From Kocuria rosea (GTDB lineage Bacteria > Actinomycetota > Actinomycetes > Actinomycetales > Micrococcaceae): a DNA stretch of 64,000 nt. Made by a program: the position numbers and the translations under genes. The notes below the pieces were generated by a model that was not told the DNA's origin, made no database searches, and saw nothing but the letters and a program-made list of their open reading frames with translations. Below are positions 53,594 through 63,654 of this stretch, piece by piece (the stretch's first letter is position 1; each line of letters begins with the position of its first letter). The stretch spans positions 112,756 to 176,755 of the forward strand of contig NZ_JAMBOG010000007.1 of the NCBI RefSeq assembly GCF_023715525.1, written 5' to 3'.

Positions 53594-54847
53594 TCAGTCT
53601 ACGGTTTCGACGACCAGCACGACGCGCCGCTCCGGCGCCCCGGGCTCCGCCTGCGTGCGGGTCACCACGAACGTCGCCCGGTGCGGGCCGCGGGGCGCGA
53701 GCTGGCGGCGCAGCTGCTCGGGCGTCACGTCGGTGCCGCGCTTCTTGATCTCGAGGGTGCCCACCTCGTGCTCCCGGACCCACCGCTTGAGCACCTTGAC
53801 GGTGTGCGGGAGCACCTCCCGCACCCGGTAGGTCCGCGCCAGGGGCGTGGGCACCGGCTCGTCCGAGCTCAGGTACGCGATCCGGGGGTGGACCAGCCGC
53901 GCCCCGAGGTCCCGGGCGAGGTCGGCGACCAGGCCGGCGCGGATCACCGCGCCGTCGGGCTCGTGGAGGTACGCGCCCACCGGGCCCACCTCGGCGTCCT
54001 CGTGGGCGGGATCGGCGTCGTGCGGGCTGGTCAGCTCCGCGGAGCCGTGCTCCCCGAGGACGAGCGCGGCCCGCCGCACCCCGGGACGTGCCACGGCGTT
54101 GAACCACAGCACCGCCTCCACGACGTCGCCGCGGTCGGAGACCCACTGGGCCTCGCAGCCGGGCGGCACCGCCTCGTGGGGGATGCCGGGGCCCAGCTTC
54201 ACGCCCACGGGCAGGCCGCGGGCCGCGAGCGCCTCCACGAAGGACAGGGGAGGGGAGAACGCCTCGGGGTCGAAGATCCGCCGGGTGCCGGACGACGACG
54301 TCGTGCGCCGCGCCGGGTCCAGCCACACCCCGTCGGGCATCCCGCCCGGCAGGGCGGCCAGGTCCAGGGCCGCGGCGTCGGCGTGCAGGACCGTGGCCTC
54401 CGGGAAGGGGACGAGGTTGAGGGTGGCGACCGCGGCGGTGGTCTCGTCGAGCTCGACCGCCGTGACGCGCCGGTCGAGGGCTGCCAGGGCCATCGCGTCC
54501 GCGCCGATCCCGCAGCCGAGGTCCGCGACGTGGGCGAGGCCCGCCGCCGCGAAGCGCCGGGCGTGCAGGGCCGCCACGCGCAGCCGGGTGGCCTGCTCGA
54601 GCCCGGCCCGGGTGAAGAGCATGCGCCCGGAGAAGTCGCCGAACTTCTCGCGGGCGCGGGTGCGCAGCTTCGACTGGGTGAGGGCGGCGGAGACGAGCTC
54701 CGGGGAGCGGCCCTCCGCGCGCAGCCGGGAGGCCGTGCGCAGGGCGTCGGCCTCGTCGTAGGGCCCGAGCGCGTCGAGCAGGGCCATGCCCTCGGCGGTG
54801 AGCAGGGGCGCGATGTCGCGGGGGTCCGCGGGGGTGTCGGAGGTCAT
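53594..54847 (-). CDS. THUMP-like class I SAM methyltransferase
   Basis: Predicted nucleic-acid methyltransferase of unknown target. The 417 residues have an N-terminal helical region, the SAM site VADLGCGIGADAMALA (near residue 110) with the acidic VTAVELDE, the WLDPARRT motif, and a C-terminal THUMP-like part ending TLEIKKRGTDVTPEQLRRQL. It begins 7 bp after the ABC ATPase stop, so it is probably cotranscribed with the iron importer, although the two functions have no obvious connection. Confidence 0.85.
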   Translation of the reverse strand: MTSDTPADPRDIAPLLTAEGMALLDALGPYDEADALRTASRLRAEGRSPELVSAALTQSKLRTRAREKFGDFSGRMLFTRAGLEQATRLRVAALHARRFAAAGLAHVADLGCGIGADAMALAALDRRVTAVELDETTAAVATLNLVPFPEATVLHADAAALDLAALPGGMPDGVWLDPARRTTSSSGTRRIFDPEAFSPPLSFVEALAARGLPVGVKLGPGIPHEAVPPGCEAQWVSDRGDVVEAVLWFNAVARPGVRRAALVLGEHGSAELTSPHDADPAHEDAEVGPVGAYLHEPDGAVIRAGLVADLARDLGARLVHPRIAYLSSDEPVPTPLARTYRVREVLPHTVKVLKRWVREHEVGTLEIKKRGTDVTPEQLRRQLAPRGPHRATFVVTRTQAEPGAPERRVVLVVETVD

Positions 54848-54854
54848 CGGGGGC

Positions 54855-55613
54855 TCAGGCGAAGTAGATGCCGATGCGGTGGCCGCCGACGTCCTCGACG
54901 CGGATGTCGATGCCGTAGATCTCCCGCAGCACCTCGGGGCGCATGATCTCCTCGGGGGTGCCGTGGTGGAGCAGGGCCCCGTCCTTCATGGCCATGATCC
55001 GGTCGGAGTAGCAGGACGCGAAGTTGATGTCGTGGATCACCAGCACGACGGTCTTGCCGAAGTCGTGGGCCATCTGCCGCAGCAGGCGCATCATCTCGAC
55101 GGCGTGCTTCATGTCGAGGTTGTTCAGCGGCTCGTCCAGCAGGACGTAGTCGGTGTCCTGGGCGATGACCATGGCGATGAACGCGCGCTGGCGCTGCCCG
55201 CCGGAGAGCTCGTCGACGTAGCGGTCCGCGAGCTCCTCGAGCTGGAGGTAGCGCAGGGCCCGCTCGACGTGCTCGCGGTCCTCGGCGGTGGGCCGGCCCT
55301 TGGTGTGCGGGTGCCGGCCGAAGGCCACGAGGTCGCGCACGCTCAGCCGCACGCTGAGGGTGTTCTCCTGGCGCAGGATGGACAGCTTGCGGGCGAGCTG
55401 GTCGGACGGGGTGGAGAGGACGTCGAGCTCGTCCACGAAGACCGAGCCCTCGTCCATCGGCAGCAGCCGGGCGGCCATGGACAGGAGGGTGGACTTCCCG
55501 GCGCCGTTGGCGCCGATGATCGACACGAGCCCGCCCGCCTCGATGGTCCCCGAGACGCCGTCGACCACGGTCCGGGACCCGTACCTCTTGGTGAGGCCGG
55601 TCAGTTCGATCAC
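54855..55613 (-). CDS. Iron-siderophore ABC transporter ATPase
   Basis: FecE/FepC-type ATPase that energises the two permeases upstream. The 252 residues have Walker A GANGAGKST (about 34-42), Q-loop LRQENTLS, signature ELSGGQRQRAF, Walker B DYVLLDEPLNNLD and the switch HDIN. The short-signal form with ISxLRQEN and FGRHPHTKGR resembles siderophore importers of the enterobactin/petrobactin kind. The start is GTG, 25 bp after the permease stop. Confidence 0.93.
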   Translation of the reverse strand: MIELTGLTKRYGSRTVVDGVSGTIEAGGLVSIIGANGAGKSTLLSMAARLLPMDEGSVFVDELDVLSTPSDQLARKLSILRQENTLSVRLSVRDLVAFGRHPHTKGRPTAEDREHVERALRYLQLEELADRYVDELSGGQRQRAFIAMVIAQDTDYVLLDEPLNNLDMKHAVEMMRLLRQMAHDFGKTVVLVIHDINFASCYSDRIMAMKDGALLHHGTPEEIMRPEVLREIYGIDIRVEDVGGHRIGIYFA

Positions 55614-55638
55614 GGTGCACTCCTTCTCGTTGTGGCGC

Positions 55639-56652
55639 TCATCTGACGGTCCCGCGCAGCAGCATGACCAGGAACAGCACGCCGCCCACGAACTCGATGA
55701 CGATGCTCAGCGCGGTGTCGAACGCGAACACCTGCTCGAGGACCACCTGTCCGCCCACGAGGGCGACGACGCCCAGCAGGACGGCCATGGGCAGCACGTG
55801 GCGGTGGCGGAAGTTGCGGCACAGCGCGTAGGCGACGTTGGCGACGATCAGGCCGAAGAACGTGATCGGCCCGACCAGGGCGGTGCACACGCCCACGAAC
55901 ACGGAGCAGACCACGAGCACCCCGGTGACGACCCGGGTGTGGTCCACGCCGAGGCTGACGGCGGTGTCCCGGCCCAGGGCCAGCACGTCGAGGTGGCGGC
56001 GCATCGCCACGACCACGAGGGTGGCCAGCCCGATGAGCAGCGCGGACAGGCGCAGCAGGCCGACGTCCACGTTGCCGAAGGACGCGAACATCGCGTCCTG
56101 CAGGACCATGAACTCGCTGGGCTCGAGCAGCCGCTGCAGCAGGGAGGAGATCCCGCGGAACACGGTGCCGAAGACGATGCCGACCAGCAGCACGAGGTGC
56201 AGGGACCTGCCGCTGCCGGTGAACAGCCAGCGGTAGATCAGCCAGCTGAACGCGACCATGAGGACGAGCTCGGCCCCGAACCGGGTGCCGTCGCCGAGGG
56301 CGGCCACGCCCGTGGAGCCGATGACGAACACCAGCACCGTCTGGATGAGCATGTACAGCGCGTCGAAGCCCATGATGGACGGCGTGAGGATGCGGTTGTC
56401 GGTGATCGTCTGGAACAGCACGGTGGACACGCCCACCGCGTACGCGACGAGGACCATCGTCAGCACCCGGTTGACCCGCCGGGGCAGGACGTAGTCGAGG
56501 CTGCCGCTGAGGTCCACCGTGAGGTAGACGGCCACGGACGCGGCGGCGAGCGCGGCGAGGATCCCGATCCAGGCGGCCGGGGACAGGGGCGTGCGCGGGC
56601 CCCGGCGGCGCAGGACCGGGGCGGCCGGCAGGGGAGAGGTCCGCGTGCTCAT
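55639..56652 (-). CDS. Iron-siderophore ABC permease, second
   Basis: FecCD-family membrane subunit. The 337-residue protein has about nine membrane segments and starts at an ATG inside the stop of the preceding permease gene (ATGA); the open frame further upstream is not conserved. Family segments are RRVNRVLTMVLVAYAVGVSTVLFQTITDN and FFGLIVANVAYAL. It is expected to form a heterodimer with the 56649-57749 product. Confidence 0.92.
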   Translation of the reverse strand: MSTRTSPLPAAPVLRRRGPRTPLSPAAWIGILAALAAASVAVYLTVDLSGSLDYVLPRRVNRVLTMVLVAYAVGVSTVLFQTITDNRILTPSIMGFDALYMLIQTVLVFVIGSTGVAALGDGTRFGAELVLMVAFSWLIYRWLFTGSGRSLHLVLLVGIVFGTVFRGISSLLQRLLEPSEFMVLQDAMFASFGNVDVGLLRLSALLIGLATLVVVAMRRHLDVLALGRDTAVSLGVDHTRVVTGVLVVCSVFVGVCTALVGPITFFGLIVANVAYALCRNFRHRHVLPMAVLLGVVALVGGQVVLEQVFAFDTALSIVIEFVGGVLFLVMLLRGTVR

Positions 56653-57749
56653 CGGTGGCGCCCGCGCAGCAGCAGGGCGAGGAACAGCACGCCGCCGACG
56701 ACGGCGACGATGGTGCCCACGGGGATCTCGTAGGGGTAGCGGATCACGCGGGCGATGATGTCGCACGCCAGCACGAACCCGGCGCCGAGGACGGCGACCC
56801 AGGGCACCGTGCGGCGGACGTTGTCGCCCACGAGCATGGAGACGAGGTTGGGGACCACGAGGCCGAGGAACGGCACGGAGCCGATCGTCACGACGACGAC
56901 GGCGGAGACCAGCGCCACGAGCGTCATGCCCAGCACCATCACCCGGCGGTAGTCGATGCCGAGGTTCGTGGTGAACTCCTGGCCCATGCCGGCGACCGTG
57001 AACCGGTCGGCGGCGACGTAGCCCACGACCGTCAGGGCCAGGACGATCCACAGCAGCTCGTAGCGGCCGCGGATCACGCCGGAGAAGTCCCCGAGCATCC
57101 AGGCGTTGAGGCTCTGCAGCAGGTCGAAGCGGTAGGCGAAGAACGTCGTGACCGAGGAGATCACGTTGCCGAGCATGATGCCCACCAGGGGCACCAGCAG
57201 CGTGTTGCGCAGGGGGATGCGCTGGAGGACCAGCAGGAACAGGCCGGTGCCCGCGACGGCGAACACCGAGGCGAAGCCCATCTTCACCATGAGGGGCGCC
57301 GCCGGCAGGAGCAGCGTCACCACGAGCAGGCCGGCCTGCGCGGACTCGACGGTGCCGACGGTCGAGGGCTCCACGAACTTGTTCCGGGCCATGAGCTGCA
57401 TGATGAGCCCGGCCACGGCCAGGGCCAGGCCGGCGAGGACCACCGAGGCGGTGCGGGGGAAGCGGGAGACGGCGAGGACCTCCACGGAGGACCAGAAGCC
57501 CTCGAGGTCGCCGGTGGCGAGCTGGTGCCACAGGGACCAGGGGGTGACGTCGAGGACGCCGACGAACGTGCTCACCACGGCCAGCAGGAGCACGGCGACG
57601 CCCGCCGCGGCGAGGCGGCGGGCGTCGCGGGCGGCGGCGGCCCGGGGGTCCGCGGACGTGGAGCCGGCCGAGGAGCCCGCCGACGACGGGTCCGCCGGCC
57701 CGGGGCAGGCGGTCGCGGTGGTCGGTGGTGTGGTCACGACGGTGCTCAT
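56649..57749 (-). CDS. Iron-siderophore ABC permease, first
   Basis: FecCD-family membrane subunit of 366 residues. A Thr/Ser/Ala-rich cytoplasmic N-terminus of about 45 residues precedes the first membrane segment AAAGVAVLLLAVVSTFVGVL-like. Family motifs RFPRTASVVLAGLALAVAGLIMQ and PFLGLVVPNLVSMLVGDN are present. It overlaps the second permease by 4 nt. Confidence 0.92.
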   Translation of the reverse strand: MSTVVTTPPTTATACPGPADPSSAGSSAGSTSADPRAAAARDARRLAAAGVAVLLLAVVSTFVGVLDVTPWSLWHQLATGDLEGFWSSVEVLAVSRFPRTASVVLAGLALAVAGLIMQLMARNKFVEPSTVGTVESAQAGLLVVTLLLPAAPLMVKMGFASVFAVAGTGLFLLVLQRIPLRNTLLVPLVGIMLGNVISSVTTFFAYRFDLLQSLNAWMLGDFSGVIRGRYELLWIVLALTVVGYVAADRFTVAGMGQEFTTNLGIDYRRVMVLGMTLVALVSAVVVVTIGSVPFLGLVVPNLVSMLVGDNVRRTVPWVAVLGAGFVLACDIIARVIRYPYEIPVGTIVAVVGGVLFLALLLRGRHR

Positions 57750-57791
57750 CGTTTCGCGTTGGCGGTCATCGGGGGCCTTCCGATTCTAGGG

Positions 57792-57829
57792 GCGGGGCGC
57801 CGGGGCCGGGAACGGGCCCGGCGCCCCGC
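57792..57829 (-). terminator. Hairpin between binding protein and permease genes
   Basis: A perfect 13-bp stem (57792-57804 with 57817-57829) encloses a 12-nt loop in the 136-bp gap after the binding-protein gene. Such hairpins often let the binding protein be made in excess over the permeases by partial termination or mRNA protection. Confidence 0.65.
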
Positions 57830-57885
57830 GCGGACGGCGGCGATCGCCGCGCGGGGCGCCCCGAGGGCCTGCCCGTCGGCCGGGA

Positions 57886-58848
57886 TCAGGAGAGGGAGTC
57901 CTGGATCTCGGTGATCATGGACGGGAAGTTGTTCAGGCCGAAGCCGACCAGGTACCAGCTGGAGCTGTCCAGGTAGGTGATCCGGTCCTGCTGCGCGGCG
58001 GGGGTGCCGCCGACGAGCTCGTTGTCGAGCACCTGCTGGGCGGCCTCGCCGCCGGACTGGCCGACGGCGGTGTCGCGGTCGAGGACGTAGAGGCGGTCCG
58101 GGGCGGCGTCGGCGATCGCCTCGAAGGAGACGGCCTCGCCGTGGGTGCCCTCGGCCCGGACGTCGCCGGCGGCCTCGACGCCCAGCACGTCGAAGACGAT
58201 GTTGCCGAAGCGCGAGTTCGGGCCGTAGGCGTTGACCTCACCGGCGTTGGTCAGCAGGAACATCGCGGAGCCCGCGCCCGCGGCCTGCTCCTTGGTCTCG
58301 GCGATCCGCTCGTCGATCGCGGTGAGCTTCTCCTCGACCTCGGCCTCCTTGCCGAAGATCTTCCCGAGCGTCTCGGACTGCTCGGTGAAGGAGGCCAGGG
58401 CGTCGGCCTCGTCGATGGACAGGTCCACGGTCGGGGCGATCTCGGAGAGCTCGTCGTAGAAGTCGGCGGTGCGCCCGGTGATGATGATCAGGTCCGGGTC
58501 GGCCTCGGCCACGGCCTCGAGGTCCGGCTCCTTGAGGGAGCCGGCATTGACGTACTCGTCCGTGGCGTACTGCGAGAACCGCTCCGGCAGGTTGGCCTGG
58601 GGCAGGCCCTGCACGTCCTCGTCGATCGCCTCGAGCGAGTCGAGGACGCCGAGGTCGAAGGTGATGACGTTCTCGGGGGCGACGGGCACGTCCGTGGTGC
58701 CCTGGGCGTGCTCCACGGCGACGGTCTCCGCCGCCGAGCTCTCCGGGGCGTCGGCGGACGCGGCGCCGGAGGTCGAGCAGCCGGCGAGGGCGAGGGCCGA
58801 GACGGCCGTGAGCGCGGCCGTGGAGCGCTGCAGGAGGGTGCGGGGCAT
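57886..58848 (-). CDS. Iron-siderophore ABC substrate-binding lipoprotein
   Basis: Periplasmic-binding-type lipoprotein that captures the iron complex outside the membrane. The 320 residues have a lipoprotein signal with LALAGC (Cys24), then an acidic linker and a type III binding fold: VPVAPENVITFDLGVLDSLEAI, DLIIITGRTADFYDELSEIAPTVDLS. This order of motifs resembles CeuE/FatB/YclQ proteins for catecholate siderophores; ligand identity is inference. ATG at 58848. The 130-nt leader carries an iron-box-like site at its start. Confidence 0.9.
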   Translation of the reverse strand: MPRTLLQRSTAALTAVSALALAGCSTSGAASADAPESSAAETVAVEHAQGTTDVPVAPENVITFDLGVLDSLEAIDEDVQGLPQANLPERFSQYATDEYVNAGSLKEPDLEAVAEADPDLIIITGRTADFYDELSEIAPTVDLSIDEADALASFTEQSETLGKIFGKEAEVEEKLTAIDERIAETKEQAAGAGSAMFLLTNAGEVNAYGPNSRFGNIVFDVLGVEAAGDVRAEGTHGEAVSFEAIADAAPDRLYVLDRDTAVGQSGGEAAQQVLDNELVGGTPAAQQDRITYLDSSSWYLVGFGLNNFPSMITEIQDSLS

Positions 58849-58964
58849 GGTGTTCCTTTGTACAGAGGTCGCGGGCGCCCGGGCGGGGCGACGGCGAGGG
58901 TCCGATGGGCACGACCCGCCCGCGCAGCGCGCAGGAGGTCGCGAGGGGCACCGTGTCTCGGCCG

Positions 58965-58986
58965 AGGTAAGGGTTGCCTTACCACT
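58965..58986 (-). promoter_or_regulatory. Iron-box-like operator (DtxR/IdeR type)
   Basis: GGTAAGG-GTTG-CCTTACC (58966-58983) is a perfect inverted repeat. Read on the minus strand, TGGTAAGGCAACCCT matches the actinobacterial iron-box core AGGTTAGGCTAACCT at 11 of 15 positions, with A/T swaps at two more. It overlaps the predicted transcription start of the siderophore ABC operon, as expected for iron-dependent repression. Confidence 0.6.
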
Positions 58987-58987
58987 C

Positions 58988-59017
58988 AACCTAGAGGGTG
59001 TACCGCGGGTGAGGCAA
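58988..59017 (-). promoter_or_regulatory. Promoter of the siderophore ABC operon
   Basis: On the minus strand TTGCCT (59012-59017) and TAGGTT (58988-58993) are spaced by 18 bp. The predicted start, near 58981, falls inside the iron-box-like palindrome. Confidence 0.6.
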
Positions 59018-59099
59018 ATCATTGGACAACTCCGGTGTGTCCTAATTCGGAGGGCGGTCCCGCTCCTGCGCCGGACTCTCCGGCGCGCTGGCACTCGCC

Positions 59100-59128
59100 T
59101 TGACCGACTGCCAGGCCGCTCCTACAGT
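59100..59128 (+). promoter_or_regulatory. groESL promoter
   Basis: TTGACC and TACAGT are separated by exactly 17 bp: the best vegetative promoter in the window. The predicted start site lies at the left arm of the CIRCE element. Confidence 0.85.
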
Positions 59129-59133
59129 GGGCC

Positions 59134-59160
59134 TTGGCACTCTCCGGGTGAGGGTGCTAA
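59134..59160 (+). promoter_or_regulatory. CIRCE element (HrcA operator)
   Basis: TTGGCACTC-N9-GGGTGCTAA differs from the consensus TTAGCACTC-N9-GAGTGCTAA by one base in each arm. It begins 5 bp after the groESL -10. HrcA repression relieved by heat shock is the established role of this element. Confidence 0.92.
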
Positions 59161-59279
59161 GGGCCAGGCGATCGATCGGCACCGCGACGACGGTTGGTGC
59201 GCCAACCGGCCCGAAGCACGGCAGCGGGCCCCGCCCGCGGTCGCCCACCGTTTTGCACGCCTACAGAAAGGGAGAGATC

Positions 59280-59576
59280 GTGTCGGTCTCCATCAAGCCC
59301 CTCGAGGATCGCATCGTCGTCCAGCCGCTCGCGGCCGAGCAGACCACCGCGTCCGGCCTCGTCATCCCGGACACCGCCAAGGAGAAGCCCCAGGAGGGCA
59401 AGGTCCTGGCCGTGGGCCCGGGTCGCGTCGACGACTCCGGCAACCGCATCCCGGTCGACGTCAAGGAGGGCGACGTCGTGATCTTCTCGAAGTACGGCGG
59501 GACCGAGGTCAAGTACGGCGGCGAGGAGTACCTGGTGCTCCCGGCCCGCGACGTGCTCGCCGTCGTCGAGAAGTAG
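59280..59576 (+). CDS. groES: Co-chaperonin GroES
   Basis: GroES caps the GroEL folding chamber. The 98-residue protein [31 protein letters not shown] has the mobile loop near residues 18-32 and the usual C-terminus. The GTG at 59280 follows AAAGGGAGAG; the open frame upstream crosses the promoter and is not coding. Controlled by the CIRCE element. Confidence 0.98.
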   Translation: MSVSIKPLEDRIVVQPLAAEQTTASGLVIPDTAKEKPQEGKVLAVGPGRVDDSGNRIPVDVKEGDVVIFSKYGGTEVKYGGEEYLVLPARDVLAVVEK

Positions 59577-59602
59577 GCTCGGCGCACACCACGCAGACCT
59601 GA

Positions 59603-61333
<1,731 letters not shown>

Positions 61334-61351
61334 CCTCCGCCCCCGCGGCGC

Positions 61352-61390
61352 CGACGGACCCGTTCCACCACCGGTGGGGCGGGTCCGTCG
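61352..61390 (+). terminator. Terminator after groEL
   Basis: A perfect 11-bp outer stem (61352-61362 with 61380-61390) continues through an inner CCACC/GGTGG pairing. It is followed by TTGCG. Located 19 bp after the groEL stop. Confidence 0.75.
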
Positions 61391-61421
61391 TTGCGTCCGG
61401 CCCCCGCTCGGCGGCCTCCGG

Positions 61422-61427
61422 TAGAGT
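61422..61427 (+). promoter_or_regulatory. Candidate promoter of first acyltransferase
   Basis: TAGAGT lies 63 bp before the start. The -35 is not recognisable. Confidence 0.35.
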
Positions 61428-61489
61428 GCTGGGGTCGGCCCGACCACTGCCCGCGCCCCTCGGCGGCACGCTGTTCCCAGGAGATGCCC

Positions 61490-63559
61490 ATGACCAGCCT
61501 TCGCGAACGGGCCGCCCCCGTGGGTCTCGACGCGTCGACGGCGCAGCGGGTGGCGCGGTACTCGGGATTCCGCCCGGAGGTGCAGGGACTGCGCTTCGTG
61601 GCGGTGCTGCTGGTCGTGCTGTACCACGTGTTCCTGGACCGGGTCTCGGGGGGCGTGGACGTCTTCTTGCTGATCTCGGCGTTCTTCCTCACCCTGTCCT
61701 TCACGCGCAAGCTCGAGTCGGGCCGGGCGCTGGGGCTGGGCCGGTACTGGCTGCACGTGTTCAAGCGGTTGCTGCCCCTGGCCGTGCTGGTCATCCTGGG
61801 CACCTTGGTGCTGGTCGAGCTGTTCTACCCCGACTACGACATCGGGCAGTGGCGCTCGGAGGCCCTCTCCTCGGTGCTCTACGTCCAGAACTGGGCCCTG
61901 GCCTTCAACGCCGTGGACTACTACGCGGTCGACGACTCCACGGCCTCGCCGTTCCAGCACTTCTGGTCGTTGTCGGTGCAGGGGCAGGTGTTCCTGCTGT
62001 GGCCGCTGGTCTTCGCCGCGGCCGCGCTGATCACCCGCCGGACCCGTCTGCGGCCGGTGCCGGTGCTCGCGGTGGCCTTCGGGGCGGTCTTCGTCGTCTC
62101 GCTGGCCTGGTCGGTGCACTCGACGGCCACCCAGCAGCAGTTCGCCTACTTCGACACCCGGGCCCGGCTGTGGGAGTTCGCCCTGGGGTCCCTGCTGGCC
62201 CTGGTGGTGCCGTTCGTGCGGCTCTCCCGGCCCGTGCGGGTGGTGCTGGGGTGGCTGGGCCTGCTGAGCATGATCAGCGTGGGGGTGCTGGTCGACGTGC
62301 AGGGGGCCTTCCCCGGGTGGATCGCGCTGTGGCCGCTGGCCTCGGCGGCGGCGATCATCGTCGCCGGCCAGTCCGGCTCCCGGTTCGGCCTGGACCGGGT
62401 CCTGTCCTCGCGGCCGCTGGTCCGGCTGGGGGATGCCTCCTACGCGCTGTACCTGATCCACTGGCCGCTGCTGATCACCTATCTGGTGCTGCGCGACCGG
62501 CCGATGGCAGGACCGCGCTCGGGGGTGGTGCTGATCGTGGTCTCGCTGGTGGCCGCGGTGGCGCTGACCCGCTGGGTCGAGAAGCCGCTGAAGGCCTGGG
62601 CGTGGCCGGAGCAGCGCAAACGGCGCCTGGCCCTGTCCGTCGCCGTCTGCCTGGCGCTGGTGGTCGTGCCGGTGCTCGCCTGGCAGCAGGCCGATGCACG
62701 GCGGGCGGCGCAGCTGGCCGCCTCGGCCGCGCGGAACAACCCCGGCGCGGCGGTGCTGCAGCCCGGCTTCCAGTACCAGGGCGACCCCGACGCCCCGACC
62801 CTGCCCCTGCCCGAGGACCTGCCGAAGCAGCCGGCCTCCCTCGGCGACGCCTGCCCCGCGGACGTCGCCCTGGCGGAGCAGTACCGCCGGTTCTGCCATG
62901 AGAGCGTCGCCCAGGAGAACCCGGAACGGACCGTGCTCGTGGTCGGCAACAGCCACCTCCAGCACTGGCTGCCCGCCCTGCGCCCCGTCGCCGAGGCCAA
63001 CCGCTGGCGGGTCCTGACCTTCATCCAGCCGGGCTGCTTCTACACCTCCGCCGAGGAGCAGCCGGGCTCGGAGAGCTGCCGGTTGTGGTTCGAGAGCACC
63101 GACGACATGATCGCCTCCGTGGGCCCCGGGCTCGTGCTGGTCCAGTCCACCTTCACCGACACCCGGGAGGAAGCTCTTCGGCCCGGGCTGGAGGAGCGGG
63201 TGCGCGAGCTGACCGGCGCCGGCATTCCCGTCGTCGGGATCCGCGACACCCCCCGCTTCCCCGAGGCGCCGGCGGAGTGCGCCGTCACGAACGGGGCGGA
63301 CGATCCCCGGTGCACGTTCACCCACCCCATGGTGGGCACCCCCGATCCCGCGACCCCGCTCGCGGAGGAGCTGGCCCTCTACTCGACCATGGACCTCACC
63401 GACCTCATCTGCCCCGACGGTCAGTGCCCGCCGGTCATCGGCAACGTCTACGTGTACTGGGACGACGACCACCTGAGCCGGGTCTATTCCGAGAGCACGG
63501 CCACGGCCTTCGGGCAGCGGCTCCTGGCGGCCCTGGCGGACGGCGGCATCCGGCCCTGA
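61490..63559 (+). CDS. OafA-like membrane acyltransferase with SGNH domain
   Basis: Predicted to O-acetylate a surface polysaccharide or peptidoglycan. The 689-residue protein has an acyltransferase-3 membrane domain (about 20-370; YSGFRPEVQGLRFVAVLLVVLYHVF, VSGGVDVFLLISAFFLT, SYALYLIHWPLL) and an extracytoplasmic SGNH domain (about 480-689). The SGNH block I motif reads VVGNSHLQHW, so Asn replaces the usual Asp of GDSH while the Ser is kept; the C-terminal DDDHLS supplies the Asp/His pair. ATG at 61490 is 6 nt from AGGAG. Confidence 0.9.
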   Translation: MTSLRERAAPVGLDASTAQRVARYSGFRPEVQGLRFVAVLLVVLYHVFLDRVSGGVDVFLLISAFFLTLSFTRKLESGRALGLGRYWLHVFKRLLPLAVLVILGTLVLVELFYPDYDIGQWRSEALSSVLYVQNWALAFNAVDYYAVDDSTASPFQHFWSLSVQGQVFLLWPLVFAAAALITRRTRLRPVPVLAVAFGAVFVVSLAWSVHSTATQQQFAYFDTRARLWEFALGSLLALVVPFVRLSRPVRVVLGWLGLLSMISVGVLVDVQGAFPGWIALWPLASAAAIIVAGQSGSRFGLDRVLSSRPLVRLGDASYALYLIHWPLLITYLVLRDRPMAGPRSGVVLIVVSLVAAVALTRWVEKPLKAWAWPEQRKRRLALSVAVCLALVVVPVLAWQQADARRAAQLAASAARNNPGAAVLQPGFQYQGDPDAPTLPLPEDLPKQPASLGDACPADVALAEQYRRFCHESVAQENPERTVLVVGNSHLQHWLPALRPVAEANRWRVLTFIQPGCFYTSAEEQPGSESCRLWFESTDDMIASVGPGLVLVQSTFTDTREEALRPGLEERVRELTGAGIPVVGIRDTPRFPEAPAECAVTNGADDPRCTFTHPMVGTPDPATPLAEELALYSTMDLTDLICPDGQCPPVIGNVYVYWDDDHLSRVYSESTATAFGQRLLAALADGGIRP
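61640..61757 (+). repeat. 118-bp identical direct repeat, copy 1
   Basis: This block, inside the first acyltransferase gene, is identical base for base to 63883-64000 in the second one. It encodes the VSGGVDVFLLISAFFLT to GRYWLH region. Flanks are similar but not identical. The second copy runs to the window edge, so the repeat may be longer. Confidence 0.92.
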
Positions 63560-63561
63560 CG

Positions 63562-63600
63562 GAACCCGGGGCAGGTCCCGGGGCCCGTCCGCCCGGGTTC
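63562..63600 (+). terminator. Hairpin after first acyltransferase
   Basis: GAACCCGGG (63562-63570) and CCCGGGTTC (63592-63600) pair perfectly over 9 bp, immediately after the stop codon. The large loop contains further GC pairing. Confidence 0.55.
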
Positions 63601-63616
63601 GGCGCCGGTGGTGCGA

Positions 63617-63622
63617 TAGGGT
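63617..63622 (+). promoter_or_regulatory. Candidate promoter of second acyltransferase
   Basis: TAGGGT is a TAnnnT -10 between the hairpin and the poly-C tract. Transcription would begin about 25 nt before the tract, placing the tract in the 5' leader. Confidence 0.45.
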
Positions 63623-63654
63623 CTCGACGGGCGCCCCTCACGCCCGCTGTTCTT

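Larger units (their letters stand above)
58849..59279. other. Divergent regulatory region, no gene
   Basis: This 431-bp gap holds, from left to right, the leader of the siderophore binding-protein gene, the iron-box-like palindrome and its promoter, then the groES promoter and CIRCE element, and the groES leader of about 120 nt. No coding sequence is supported. Confidence 0.8.
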
